Assembly: GCA_903931945.1 (NCBI GenBank)
Contig: CAIZEI010000091.1
Location: forward strand, 62,001 to 126,000
From: an uncultured Hyphomicrobiales bacterium
GTDB lineage: Bacteria; Pseudomonadota; Alphaproteobacteria; Rhizobiales; Beijerinckiaceae
Reading direction: 5' to 3'
DNA: 64,000 nucleotides
A program made the position numbers and the translations under genes. Positions 42,482 through 51,583 of this stretch are shown piece after piece (position 1 is the first letter of the stretch; every line of letters begins with the position of its first letter). The notes below the pieces were generated by a model. The model was not told where the DNA came from. It worked only from the letters and a program-made list of their open reading frames with translations, and made no database searches.

Positions 42482-43270
42482 ATGAATTGGGCGATCGCAT
42501 CGCGCCTGGACTTGAGGCCGTGGCTGGCGCCCATCGCGCTTGCCGCAGTGTGGGCGATCACAACATCGGGAGAGCATGGCGCAAACCCGCAGTTGATCGC
42601 TTCGCCAGTCTCGTTCATTGCTGCGTTGCTGCAAGGCCTGCGCGATGGTTCGCTGCCCGGCGCCATCCTTTCCACGCTTGCGCGCGCGATCACGGGATTT
42701 TTTATCGGCACGATTCTCGGCTTCAGCGTCGGGATTGTGATCGGTTTGTGGCGACGCCCGCGCCTCATCATAAGCCCGACGGTGGACGCCCTGCGGCAGG
42801 TCGCTTTGTTCGCCTGGATCCCTCTGCTCAGCGCCTGGCTCGGCAACGGCGAGGCAATGAAAATAACACTCATCGCGCTTGGCGCGTTTTTTCCCGTCGC
42901 GCTTGCCACTGCCGCTGGTTGCGCCAATGCGCCTTTGCCTTTTCTGGAGGTGGGGAGAGCACTTGAACTCGGTCGCCGCGTTCAGGTGACGAAAATCGTT
43001 CTGCCCGCCGCTGCGCCGGATATTGTCGCCGGTCTCGAGCTATCCCTGAACATTGCCTGGCTTGGCACGATTGGCGCGGAGTATTTGATCGGCACTGGCT
43101 ATATCAACGGCATGGGCGATGGCGTGGGCGCCTATCTCGCTGCGGCGCGCGAGCACGCGCGCATGGATCATGTGCTCGTCGGCGTACTCGCGCTCGCGAT
43201 CATAGGCCTCGCGCTTGACCGCTCGGTCGCGCTTCTCTCCCGGAGATTGTTTCCTTGGCAGTCGCGTTAG
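42482..43270 (+). CDS. ABC transporter permease, SsuC-like (module 1, second permease)
   Basis: This 262-residue protein has about six helices. CGGAGG precedes ATG 42482. The EAA-loop region is ATAAGCANAPLPFLEVGRALELGRRVQVTKIVLPAAAPDI. It probably pairs with the preceding permease as a heterodimer. Its end overlaps the ATPase start by 16 bases. Confidence 0.9.
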   Translation: MNWAIASRLDLRPWLAPIALAAVWAITTSGEHGANPQLIASPVSFIAALLQGLRDGSLPGAILSTLARAITGFFIGTILGFSVGIVIGLWRRPRLIISPTVDALRQVALFAWIPLLSAWLGNGEAMKITLIALGAFFPVALATAAGCANAPLPFLEVGRALELGRRVQVTKIVLPAAAPDIVAGLELSLNIAWLGTIGAEYLIGTGYINGMGDGVGAYLAAAREHARMDHVLVGVLALAIIGLALDRSVALLSRRLFPWQSR

Positions 43271-44058
43271 AAAGCATCTCCGTCACCGGCACGAGCGTCG
43301 AGATATCAGGCGTATCGCGGGTGTTTCGCGTCGATGGGCGCGAGGTCAACGCATTGCGCGACGTGTCGCTCACCGTGCGGCCGGGCGAGTTTGTCAGCCT
43401 TCTGGGTCCAAGCGGCTGCGGAAAATCGACCATGCTGCGCATTATTGCCGGCCTCGATCGCCCCGATGCGGGCGAATGCGTGGTCGATGGCGCGATCGTG
43501 CGAGCGCCAAGTCTCTCCCGCGGCGTCGTGTTTCAGGATCACCGCCTTCTCCCATGGCTGACCGTGCGGGAAAACGTTCTGCTGGCCCTGCACAAAGCCC
43601 CGATCGGGCAGGACGGCAGGGAGGCGCGCGTTCTCGAACTTCTCGATCTCGTGGGGCTTTCCGCATTTGCCGGCGCGAAACCGCATCAACTCTCGGGCGG
43701 CATGTCCCAACGCGCGGCGATCGCGCGAGCGCTCGCGCCGCGTCCGCGGTTGTTGTTGCTCGACGAACCCCTGGGCGCCCTCGACTCGCTGACGCGAAGC
43801 CGCCTGCAAGGCGAGCTTCTGAGACTCTGGGAACACGAAAAGGTCACGGTCATCATGGTCACGCATGACGTCGAAGAAGCCGTTTATCTGTCCAACCGCG
43901 TCTTCGTGATGGAGCCAAGGCCGGGCCGGGTGCGGGGGATATTTGACGTTTCGATTCCCTATCCGCGCCGCCGCGTCGACGCTGATTTTGTGGCTCTAAG
44001 ACAGTCCATTCTCGACATTCTGGAGCGGGAAGCGACCGCTGCCGAATTGACGTGTTGA
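43255..44058 (+). CDS. ABC transporter ATPase, SsuB-like (module 1)
   Basis: The 267-residue ATPase has Walker A LLGPSGCGKST, a Q-loop in VVFQDHRLLPW, the signature LSGGMSQRAAIARAL, Walker B LLLLDEPLGALD and the switch histidine in MVTHDVEEA. The start is TTG 43255, with GGAG upstream, and it overlaps the second permease. It energises import by the two preceding permeases. It is the last gene of module 1, and a 198-base gap follows. Confidence 0.93.
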   Translation: MAVALESISVTGTSVEISGVSRVFRVDGREVNALRDVSLTVRPGEFVSLLGPSGCGKSTMLRIIAGLDRPDAGECVVDGAIVRAPSLSRGVVFQDHRLLPWLTVRENVLLALHKAPIGQDGREARVLELLDLVGLSAFAGAKPHQLSGGMSQRAAIARALAPRPRLLLLDEPLGALDSLTRSRLQGELLRLWEHEKVTVIMVTHDVEEAVYLSNRVFVMEPRPGRVRGIFDVSIPYPRRRVDADFVALRQSILDILEREATAAELTC

Positions 44059-44227
44059 TCGCCCCTGGGACGCTCGGGAGAGTGAAACATTTTTTGGTCG
44101 CGCGCCTGCTTCGCCGGGGATCCATCGCCTTTTTGAGCGTGATTGCAGCGTTTGATTTGGAAGGCGGTTTCATCTTCTGCCCAGCCAGCAGAATGGCTTG
44201 ACTCCTATCATCAACTCAAGTAAGTCT

Positions 44228-44247
44228 ATTAAATAAGTATTTTTAAT
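44228..44247. promoter_or_regulatory. AT-rich dyad before sulfur module 2
   Basis: ATTAAA and TTTAAT form a six-base inverted repeat with an eight-base spacer, ten bases before the permease ATG at 44257. A TTGACT hexamer at 44198-44203 could be a -35 box. Like the dyad at 38503, it lies just before the first gene of a sulfur module. Overlapping it, ATTTAATAGACT on the minus strand resembles ATTTACATAGACT at 38505. Confidence 0.4.
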
Positions 44248-44256
44248 GGTCTTATC

Positions 44257-45003
44257 ATGTTTCGTCACGGATTCACGCTCCTCTTTCTGCTCGCCGCCTG
44301 GCAACTGGGAGCGGGATTTGGCGCGACGGCCTATTACCTGAGCACGCCAGTGCAGGTCGCCGACCGCCTGCTTGAATGGAGCATGTCCGGGTACGTCTGG
44401 CCGCATCTGTTGTCGACAATTGAATGTTCGCTGGCGGGCTTTGGCGTGGCGGCCTTTGTCGGAACCTTGTTCGCATTGGCCATGGCAAGCAGTCCGTCCT
44501 TTGCGAGGCTGCTGGAACCCGCGTTGTTCGCCGCCTTCTCAACCCCCAAGATCGTCATCGCCCCGTTGCTTATCCTCTGGATCGGCGTTGGAACTTTGCC
44601 GGTAATCGCCCTTTCAGCGCTATCGAGCTTCTTCGTGATCTTCTACGGATCTTATGGCGGATTGCGCGATGTTTCGGGGAGCTACATCGATACGGCGGCC
44701 GTGCTCGGCGCGGGTTATTGGACAACCGCTTTCCAGTTTCGCCTTCCCGCAGCCGGGCCCTACATTCTTGCGAGCCTGACGCAGGGGCTCATCTACGCGT
44801 TCCATGGCGCAATTCTCGGCGAGATGACCGCGTCGGACACTGGAATGGGCTATCTGATTGTTTACAGCGCCACGAGCATGGACGCGGCGTCCGTTCTTGC
44901 GGCGCTCGCCGTTATTGGCGCCGTCACCTTCGGCCTCCTTCATCTGCTCGCCAGTGCGACACGAGCGCTGGCGGCGCCCCTGAACGCCGAGGCTCTGGCA
45001 TGA
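44257..45003 (+). CDS. ABC transporter permease, SsuC-like (module 2, first permease)
   Basis: This 248-residue protein has about six helices. The coupling loop reads YGGLRDVSGSYIDTAAVLGAGYWTTAFQFRLPAAGPYIL. There is no strong ribosome site, only an AT-rich leader with a dyad, before ATG 44257. The ATPase gene overlaps its stop by ATGA. It opens the second importer set. Confidence 0.87.
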   Translation: MFRHGFTLLFLLAAWQLGAGFGATAYYLSTPVQVADRLLEWSMSGYVWPHLLSTIECSLAGFGVAAFVGTLFALAMASSPSFARLLEPALFAAFSTPKIVIAPLLILWIGVGTLPVIALSALSSFFVIFYGSYGGLRDVSGSYIDTAAVLGAGYWTTAFQFRLPAAGPYILASLTQGLIYAFHGAILGEMTASDTGMGYLIVYSATSMDAASVLAALAVIGAVTFGLLHLLASATRALAAPLNAEALA

Positions 45004-45827
45004 ACATCCAGGCGTCCCACTCAACTGGCGTATTCGATGTCGAGCCTGGACGCGCGCCAGTTCTGTCATTCCAGGGCGTATCGAAATCGTTCAGCCACGA
45101 GAATCGTTCGACGCCAGCGATCGAGACAATCAATCTCGACATCGCGCGGGGCGAGTTTGTCGCATTTCTGGGGCCGTCTGGATGCGGCAAAACAACTTTG
45201 CTGAATCTTGCAGCAGGCCTCATCAAACCGGACAACGGAGCGGTTCTCCGCGACGGCGAGCCCTTGCGGGGGCCAAATACCCGGGTCGGCTATCTCACGC
45301 AATCGGATGCTTTGCTCCCCTGGCGGACAGTGATTGCCAATGTCACCTTGCCGCTGGAGATCAGGCGTATTCCCCGTGTTGAACGGCAAGCTCGCGCCAT
45401 GGCCATGCTCGAACGGGTTGGGCTCGGCGCGTTCGCGCGCCACCTTCCGGGGCAGTTGAGCGGCGGCATGCGCAAGCGGGCGGCGCTGGCGCGAACGCTG
45501 GTTTACGATCCCAAGACGCTTCTGCTGGATGAGCCCTTCAGCGCACTCGACGCGCAGGCGCGTCTCGCGATGCAACGTCAGTTGCGCGAACTCGTCGATG
45601 AACTCGGGCTTACAGTCCTGCTGGTGACGCACGATCTCAACGAAGCCATCGCGCTGGCGGACCGCATCGTCGTGTTCTCGAAACGGCCGGCCCGTGTTCT
45701 GGAGGATATCGATATCAGGCACGACCCATCCATCTTGCGCCAACGCCGGACGTCGCTCGACGGCTCCCTTCATGATCGGCTTTGGTCTCTCCTGGAAAAC
45801 GAACTGGAAGCTGGAGCCCTCCGATGA
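45000..45827 (+). CDS. ABC transporter ATPase, SsuB-like (module 2)
   Basis: The 275-residue ATPase has Walker A FLGPSGCGKTT, a Q-loop in GYLTQSDALLPW, the signature LSGGMRKRAALART, Walker B LLLDEPFSALD and the switch His in VTHDLNEA. Both ends overlap the neighbouring genes by four bases (ATGA), so the permease-ATPase-permease trio is translationally coupled. It powers the second importer. Confidence 0.93.
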   Translation: MNIQASHSTGVFDVEPGRAPVLSFQGVSKSFSHENRSTPAIETINLDIARGEFVAFLGPSGCGKTTLLNLAAGLIKPDNGAVLRDGEPLRGPNTRVGYLTQSDALLPWRTVIANVTLPLEIRRIPRVERQARAMAMLERVGLGAFARHLPGQLSGGMRKRAALARTLVYDPKTLLLDEPFSALDAQARLAMQRQLRELVDELGLTVLLVTHDLNEAIALADRIVVFSKRPARVLEDIDIRHDPSILRQRRTSLDGSLHDRLWSLLENELEAGALR

Positions 45828-46606
45828 GCGCTATCGTGGCGAGCCCGTCGTTCCATGTGTCGCCGTCCTTGCGACTGGGCATTGGCCGGTTTCTCCTGCT
45901 TGCTGCGGTTCTTGCAGTCTGGCAGTTCGCGCCGGCTTACACACTGATCGATTCGCTGATCAGCCGGCCAACGCTTGTCGCCGAGCGCATTTTTCAGTGG
46001 ATCGCCAATGGATTGCTGATCCGGGAATCCATCGCGACGCTGTCGTCCGTGATTTTCGGGCTTTTCTTCGGTGGCGTTGCTGGCAGCTTTTTGGGTCTTG
46101 TCGCCGGATTCTGGCGACCGGTGGGCGCCATTGTCGAACCCTGGCTCACGGGGTTGTTCGCCCTGCCCAAGAGCGCGTTCATTCCGTTGTTCATCCTGTG
46201 GTTTGGAATCAGCGGACGCCAGCATGTCCTGTTTGTTGCGACCGTCGTATTCTTCTTCTTCTTTTTCGCCATGTTCAACGGCGCCCGCAACGTGCCTGCA
46301 TCATGGCGAAACCTGCTGGCGCTGTCCGGCGCAAACGCCTTCCAGTCAATTAGAATTTTGTATATTCCAGCGAGCTTTGGCTGGCTTTTGGCCGCCATGC
46401 GACTGGCCATTCCGCACGCCTTCGTCGCTGCGATCAGCATCGAAGTCATCGCCTCGCGCGACGGGCTTGGGCACCTCGTCAAAACAAGTTCCGCCGTTCT
46501 GGACGCGACCGGAACCGTCGCCGCCGTTGCATGGCTTGTCGCGCTATCCACGACGCTTGGCGCGACGTCAATCAAACTGGCTGAAAGCGCAAGGTGGAAC
46601 AAATGA
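45824..46606 (+). CDS. ABC transporter permease, SsuC-like (module 2, second permease)
   Basis: This 260-residue protein has about six helices, including an unusually phenylalanine-rich one (ATVVFFFFFFAMFNGARNVP). The coupling loop LLALSGANAFQSIRILYIPASFGWLL binds the ATPase. ATG 45824 overlaps the ATPase stop. It probably forms a heterodimeric pore with the permease at 44257. Confidence 0.88.
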   Translation: MSAIVASPSFHVSPSLRLGIGRFLLLAAVLAVWQFAPAYTLIDSLISRPTLVAERIFQWIANGLLIRESIATLSSVIFGLFFGGVAGSFLGLVAGFWRPVGAIVEPWLTGLFALPKSAFIPLFILWFGISGRQHVLFVATVVFFFFFFAMFNGARNVPASWRNLLALSGANAFQSIRILYIPASFGWLLAAMRLAIPHAFVAAISIEVIASRDGLGHLVKTSSAVLDATGTVAAVAWLVALSTTLGATSIKLAESARWNK

Positions 46607-47640
46607 AATCGTCTTTTCGTACATCGATGGCCCGAGCCTCGACGACATTTGTGCGTCTGGGCCTCGCCTGCGCACTCGTCAGCGCCCCGGCGCGCGGAGC
46701 GGAGCGATTGCAGATCGCGACCTCGGCAGGCGGGTCGAGCGCGATCGCGGCGGCTGTCGCCAAACAACTCGGGTATTTCGAGGCCGAAGGCCTGGAAACC
46801 ACGCTCTTCGACTCCGGCGGTGGGAACAATGCTGTTTCGACAGTCGTCAATGGCGAGGCGCAGATCGGCATTGTCGGCATCCGAAACGCCTCGAAACCAG
46901 TTGAAAAAGGCATGGACCTAAAACTGATCGGCGTCGATACGAACGCGCTGACGCAATATATTTTCGTTCGCTCGAACCTGTTCGATCCCGCCAATGCGCC
47001 GCGAACCCTGGCGGAAAAAGGCGCGCTTTTACGTGGCAAGAAAATCGCCGTCAATGATATCGGCGGCTCGTCGGGCGAATTCGCGCGATACACGCTCGCC
47101 GCAGCGGGGCTTGGCGAACGCGAGGCCACAATCCTCAATATCAATTCGGCGGCGGCTCGCTTGACCGCGCTGAAGGCGGGTCGGATCGACGCGATCGTCG
47201 GCTCCGCTCCCGAGCCGGAGACGGCCATCACCGAAGGATATGGACGAATTCTGGTCGATCCTGTGAAGGACGTCCCGGAAATCAGCGACATCGCATCGAC
47301 GGTTCAACTGGTCAGAGCCGATTATCTGGCGACGCACGCAACGATTCTGCATCGCTATCTCGTTGCGCTCGACAAGGCGCGGCAGCTTGTCAGGACAGAG
47401 CCCGAAAAAGCAAAAGCGGCCTATTACGATTACATGCGGGTTGAAGCCAATGGCGTCGAGTTGGCGCCCGTCGTCAAGGATTTGGCCTGGGCGAGCGTCG
47501 TTTCCGCGACGGCGCCGTCACCGATCCTGTCCGTCGGCGAATACGAACGCGCGCAACAGTTTTTCAAGATTCCCGGAACGGTGAGTTACGAAAAGTTCGT
47601 CGATAACGCGCTCGCCCGCAGCGTCTTTCCCGCAGAATGA
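46603..47640 (+). CDS. ABC transporter substrate-binding protein, SsuA/NMT1-like (module 2)
   Basis: The 345-residue protein starts at ATG 46603, overlapping the permease stop, with AAGGTGGA upstream. The signal peptide ends near APARGA. The mature start RLQIATSAGGSSAIAAAVAKQLGYFEAEGLETTLFDSGGG and NGEAQIGIVG are typical of the family. It differs clearly from the module 1 binding protein, so the two importers should take different ligands. Confidence 0.88.
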   Translation: MKSSFRTSMARASTTFVRLGLACALVSAPARGAERLQIATSAGGSSAIAAAVAKQLGYFEAEGLETTLFDSGGGNNAVSTVVNGEAQIGIVGIRNASKPVEKGMDLKLIGVDTNALTQYIFVRSNLFDPANAPRTLAEKGALLRGKKIAVNDIGGSSGEFARYTLAAAGLGEREATILNINSAAARLTALKAGRIDAIVGSAPEPETAITEGYGRILVDPVKDVPEISDIASTVQLVRADYLATHATILHRYLVALDKARQLVRTEPEKAKAAYYDYMRVEANGVELAPVVKDLAWASVVSATAPSPILSVGEYERAQQFFKIPGTVSYEKFVDNALARSVFPAE

Positions 47641-47704
47641 ACCACCGCGAGCCAACCCCATTCCTGAATTTGTCAAAGACCGGGCGAACCGACCGAAAGG
47701 ATAA

Positions 47705-49282
47705 ATGATGACCGCTCATCCCATTCAGTGGAATATCGAAACGGACGTCGTTGTTGTTGGCGCGGGCGGCGCGGGCCTTGTCACCGCGATCAACGCGCAT
47801 GACGCCGGCGCGCAAGTTCTCGTGCTGGAAAAAATGCCGAATATCGGCGGCATCACCATCCTTGCCGGCGGCGGCGTCAAGGCGGTCAGGGAGGTTGAGC
47901 CCGCGATCCAGTATCTGACCCGGACGCAGGGAGGCCGCGTTTCTCAGGACCTGATCGAAACTTTCGCGCGAGGCCTCAAGGAAATTCCCGACTATCTGCG
48001 TGAGCTGGCCGAGGTCAGCCATGCGACGGTTGAGGTCATCGACGAAGGCCATTCCGGAATCTACGACTTCCCTGGCCGCGAGACCATCATTTCGCTTCGC
48101 GTCACGGATATTCCTGGTTTCTCGGGCTATGACTGGACCTACACAGGCAAAAATCTTTACGGTCAGCGGTTCTTCAAGGTTCTGCTTGATAACGTCGAGA
48201 TGCGTGCGATTCCGATCCTGACAAACGCACCCGCCCGGACGTTGATAACCGATGGCGACGGCGCGGTCATTGGTCTTTGGGCCGATGTCAACAATGTTCG
48301 CACTTCGATCAAAGCCCGCAAGGGAGTCGTGCTCGCGTCGGGCGGGTTTGAATTCAACGAAAAGATGAAAAAGGAGTTTTTCGAGGCGACGCCGATCTTC
48401 TCGATGGGAAATCCGGGCAACACCGGCGACGGCATTCTCATGGCGCAGAAGGCCGGGGCGGCTCTCTGGCACATGTGGCATTATCACGGATCCTACGGAT
48501 TCAAATTCGACGATTATGATGCGGCTTTCCGCATTTCTCCGAGCGGCGCGCGTCACGACAAGCGGCCGATCTCCTGGGTATTGCTGGATCGCGACGGCAA
48601 GCGGTTCATGAACGAGTTGCATCCCGCCTGCCAGGACACAGCGGGCAGGCCGTTAGGCTATTTCGATCCCGACATTGCTGAGTATCCCAGAATACCCGCC
48701 TTGATGATTTTCGACGAAGCGGGACGGAAAATCGGGCGCATCGCAAATCCCCTCACATCGCATCCAGAGCATCGCTACGTCTGGAGCGAGGATAATTCAG
48801 CGGAAATCGATCGTGGCTGGATCAGGCGCTACGGCTCCATCGAAGACCTGGCGCGCGCCGAGCAATTGCCTTTGACCGCCGTGAGCGAAAGCCTCGCCCG
48901 CTGGAATGAGGGCGTAAGCAAAGGACAGGATTTGGACTTCCGCCGGCCGCCAGGCACAATGGTTCCGATTGGGGAGCCCCCATTTTATGTCGTGCCGGTT
49001 TGGCCGATCCTGACCAACACGCAGGGCGGCCCGGAACACGATAGCCAGCAGCGGGTTCTCGATTCCTTCGGCGCGCCAATTCCACGCCTGTACGCTGCGG
49101 GTGAATGCGGCTCGTTTTTCGCGCATCTTTACCTTTTGGGCGGGAACCTCAGCGAACTTCTGATTAGCGGTCGCATTGCGGGAAAGCATGCAGCTTCACT
49201 GATTCAATGGGATGAGAACGCCGACGCAGGTTTTGCATTGCAGAGCGCAAGGGAATCGCGCGCGCTCACTGCTGCAGAATAG
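47705..49282 (+). CDS. FAD-binding fumarate-reductase-like flavoprotein
   Basis: This 525-residue protein has the N-terminal FAD motif VVVVGAGGAGLVTAINAHDAGAQVLVLEK. The C-terminal FAD/substrate region has TNTQGGPEHDSQQRVLD and RLYAAGECGSFFAHLYLLGGNLSELLISGRIAG. This is the flavocytochrome c/KstD-type FAD_binding_2 family, distinct from the two AprA-like proteins. There is no signal peptide. It sits between the module 2 binding protein and the AprA-like gene, so it probably acts on the same imported compound. Confidence 0.86.
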   Translation: MMTAHPIQWNIETDVVVVGAGGAGLVTAINAHDAGAQVLVLEKMPNIGGITILAGGGVKAVREVEPAIQYLTRTQGGRVSQDLIETFARGLKEIPDYLRELAEVSHATVEVIDEGHSGIYDFPGRETIISLRVTDIPGFSGYDWTYTGKNLYGQRFFKVLLDNVEMRAIPILTNAPARTLITDGDGAVIGLWADVNNVRTSIKARKGVVLASGGFEFNEKMKKEFFEATPIFSMGNPGNTGDGILMAQKAGAALWHMWHYHGSYGFKFDDYDAAFRISPSGARHDKRPISWVLLDRDGKRFMNELHPACQDTAGRPLGYFDPDIAEYPRIPALMIFDEAGRKIGRIANPLTSHPEHRYVWSEDNSAEIDRGWIRRYGSIEDLARAEQLPLTAVSESLARWNEGVSKGQDLDFRRPPGTMVPIGEPPFYVVPVWPILTNTQGGPEHDSQQRVLDSFGAPIPRLYAAGECGSFFAHLYLLGGNLSELLISGRIAGKHAASLIQWDENADAGFALQSARESRALTAAE

Positions 49283-49359
49283 GCATCCGGCTCTGGCGCG
49301 CGGGCCAGGTCACGAGACAGCTCGATATTTTCATACACTTGAAAAGAAGGAAATCAACG

Positions 49360-51000
49360 ATGACGCACGATCATTCCGGATACGGCGGAAGTGAATTTGA
49401 TATCGATCTTTCAACCGACGTGCTTGTTATTGGCGGCGGACCCGCAGGCGTTTGGGCCGCGCTTTCCGCCATCGATGATGGCTCGACAGTCGTTGTCGTC
49501 GAGAAAGGCTATGTCGGAACTTCAGGCCCCTTCGGCGTCGGCGCGAACACGGGCATCTACTACATCATGCCAAACGATCGCGAGCAGCGCGATGCGATTG
49601 TCGCAGCCAGGCAACCGATCGCTTTTGGGCTTTCGGATCCCGCGTGGGGCTATCGCGTATTCGATCAAAGCTACGCCAACCTCGACGCCATGGCCAAATG
49701 GGGATTCGAATGGCCGCGCAACAGCGGGGGCAAGGAGGACCGGGGCAGCCTTCGCGGACCGACTATCATGGCCTTTTTACGCTCGGTGTTGCTGAAGAAG
49801 GGCGGCATCGTGCTCGATCACTCGCCCGCTCTTGAGCTTCTCAAAAGCGATGGCGCAGCTGCTGGCGCGCGCGGCGTCAACAAGCAGACCGGCCAGACCT
49901 GGCAGGTGCGCGCAGGCTCGGTGGTGATCGCGACAGGCGGAACAGCGTTCCTGTCGGGTATCGTTGGCGACAGGACGCATACCGGCGACGGCTATTTGCT
50001 GGCGGCGGAAGCTGGCGCCGATTTCTCGGGGATGGAATTCACCGGGCAGTACCATGCCGCGCCACTCGAGACGAACCTTACCCGTGGCGCCTATCGGTCC
50101 GGGGTTGGAACCTATTATGACAATAACGGCAAGCCGACTCTGGAAGGCCGTCAACTCGTTCAGGCGCTGCTTGAAACGGGCGGCGCATGGGATCAACTCG
50201 ACAAGACCAACGATCCCGTCACACAGGATCTCATCCGCAAGACGCATGCACTTTGTTTCCAGTATTTCGAGCGAAAGGGCATCGATCCCTTCCGGCAACG
50301 CTACCCAATTAACTTCGTTCTCGAAGGCACCATGCGTGCGGGCGGCGGCATCGCGATCGACGATGATTTGCAGACGAGGGTTCCTGGCCTCTTCGCGGCG
50401 GGGGACGTCACCAGCCGCGAGAAGCTCGTTGGCGCCGGACCTCCGGGTGGTGGACCGGCCTCGGCCTGGGCCTTCGCAACCGGGCATATCGCGGGGCGTT
50501 CCGCCTCGGCCTTTTCCAAATCGGCGAGAGGCCGTGGCGGCGTTCGCGCAGTGACAGGCGCAGGGCGGATTGGTATCGAGACCGTCGCAAAGCCACGTGT
50601 CACGACGGAAGAGGTGCTTCGGGTTGTCAAGGAGGAGATACATCCGCTTGAGAAGAACTACTGGCGAACGGGCGCTGGCATGCAACGCTCTATCGAACGG
50701 TTTGAAAGCCTCTGGCGCGATGTTGCGACCGGCCTGGGACCTGTTTCTCAAGGCGACGCCAAATCGACGGCGCGCGAGCGGCTGAAGACGCGCGAAGCCG
50801 CTGCGCTGCTGGCTACAGGACGCTGGATCTACGCCTCTGCGAATGAGCGCACGGAATCGCGCGGACTGCACCGCCGGAAGGACTTTCCGGATATGGACCC
50901 GGGACAGGACGGCCAGCACATTTTGAGCGGTGGGCTTGATACGGTGTGGTTGCGGCGCACGCCTCATGTCAACACGCTGACAAACTCACAAGGGACCTGA
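49360..51000 (+). CDS. AprA-like FAD-dependent oxidoreductase (sulfur module 2)
   Basis: This 546-residue protein is a paralogue of the product at 38.5 kb. Shared features are the FAD motif VLVIGGGPAGVWAALSAID, KGYVGTSGPFG, THTGDGYLLAAEAGADFSGMEF, VPGLFAAGDVTSREKL and the C-terminal RWIYASANERTESRGLHRRKDFP. ATG 49360 is preceded by AAGGAAA. An in-frame ATG 49339 adds seven residues. The ferredoxin starts two bases after its stop. It is probably the catalytic subunit of a flavin/iron-sulfur redox pair for an organosulfur substrate. Confidence 0.86.
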   Translation: MTHDHSGYGGSEFDIDLSTDVLVIGGGPAGVWAALSAIDDGSTVVVVEKGYVGTSGPFGVGANTGIYYIMPNDREQRDAIVAARQPIAFGLSDPAWGYRVFDQSYANLDAMAKWGFEWPRNSGGKEDRGSLRGPTIMAFLRSVLLKKGGIVLDHSPALELLKSDGAAAGARGVNKQTGQTWQVRAGSVVIATGGTAFLSGIVGDRTHTGDGYLLAAEAGADFSGMEFTGQYHAAPLETNLTRGAYRSGVGTYYDNNGKPTLEGRQLVQALLETGGAWDQLDKTNDPVTQDLIRKTHALCFQYFERKGIDPFRQRYPINFVLEGTMRAGGGIAIDDDLQTRVPGLFAAGDVTSREKLVGAGPPGGGPASAWAFATGHIAGRSASAFSKSARGRGGVRAVTGAGRIGIETVAKPRVTTEEVLRVVKEEIHPLEKNYWRTGAGMQRSIERFESLWRDVATGLGPVSQGDAKSTARERLKTREAAALLATGRWIYASANERTESRGLHRRKDFPDMDPGQDGQHILSGGLDTVWLRRTPHVNTLTNSQGT

Positions 51001-51001
51001 C

Positions 51002-51403
51002 ATGATCGAGTTTATTGACGAAACGTCTTGCACCGCGTGTGGAAAATGCGTCGAAATCTGCCCGACGGACGTGTTCGATCTTGCCAGCGCGTCCGCGATC
51101 ATCGCTCACAAGGAGGATTGCACGAGTTGCATGAACTGCGAGCTGTATTGCCCGCATGACGCGATCTACGTCTCTCCACTGAAAGACCCTGAGGTGGGCC
51201 TCGATCGGTCAGCTATCATCGCCTCGGGCGTCATGGGTAGTTACCGGAAGGCATTGCATTGGGCCGATGGCCGGGGGCCGTCGGGAACAGGCGACAACTG
51301 GGCTCTTCAACTACGCGAGCGGCAGGGCGAGAGACCGCCGCCGCCGAGCGACAAGATCAGGACCCAACTCTACAGCGTTCGCGACCGGAATCTGATCGGC
51401 TGA
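51002..51403 (+). CDS. AprB-like 2[4Fe-4S] ferredoxin (sulfur module 2)
   Basis: The 133-residue protein has eight cysteines at 10, 13, 16, 20, 40, 43, 46 and 50, exactly as in the module 1 ferredoxin, and the same tail motif (VMGSYRKALHW). A 40-residue extension follows (NWALQLRERQGERPPPPSDK, ending RNLIG), absent from module 1 and possibly binding its flavoprotein. AGGGACC precedes ATG 51002. Confidence 0.9.
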   Translation: MIEFIDETSCTACGKCVEICPTDVFDLASASAIIAHKEDCTSCMNCELYCPHDAIYVSPLKDPEVGLDRSAIIASGVMGSYRKALHWADGRGPSGTGDNWALQLRERQGERPPPPSDKIRTQLYSVRDRNLIG

Positions 51404-51583
51404 TCGTGAGCATCACAGTGGTGGCCTGAGATTTTTTTGGGGCGCATGCCGGCTGTCTGAAGCAGTCAGGCAAGGCCGGCGTTCGCCCGATGACGCCAAA
51501 GCGCCGCGCGCCGGTTGACCCGCAAGAAATATATTCCTTTTCTTATCGGGATACTCAGCTTACATCGCTGGCGGAGGCAGTCG

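Noticed and set aside
49777-50967. Minus-strand frame of 396 codons opposite the second AprA-like gene
   Set aside because: Shadow frame with no recognisable features. The plus-strand gene is coupled to its ferredoxin.
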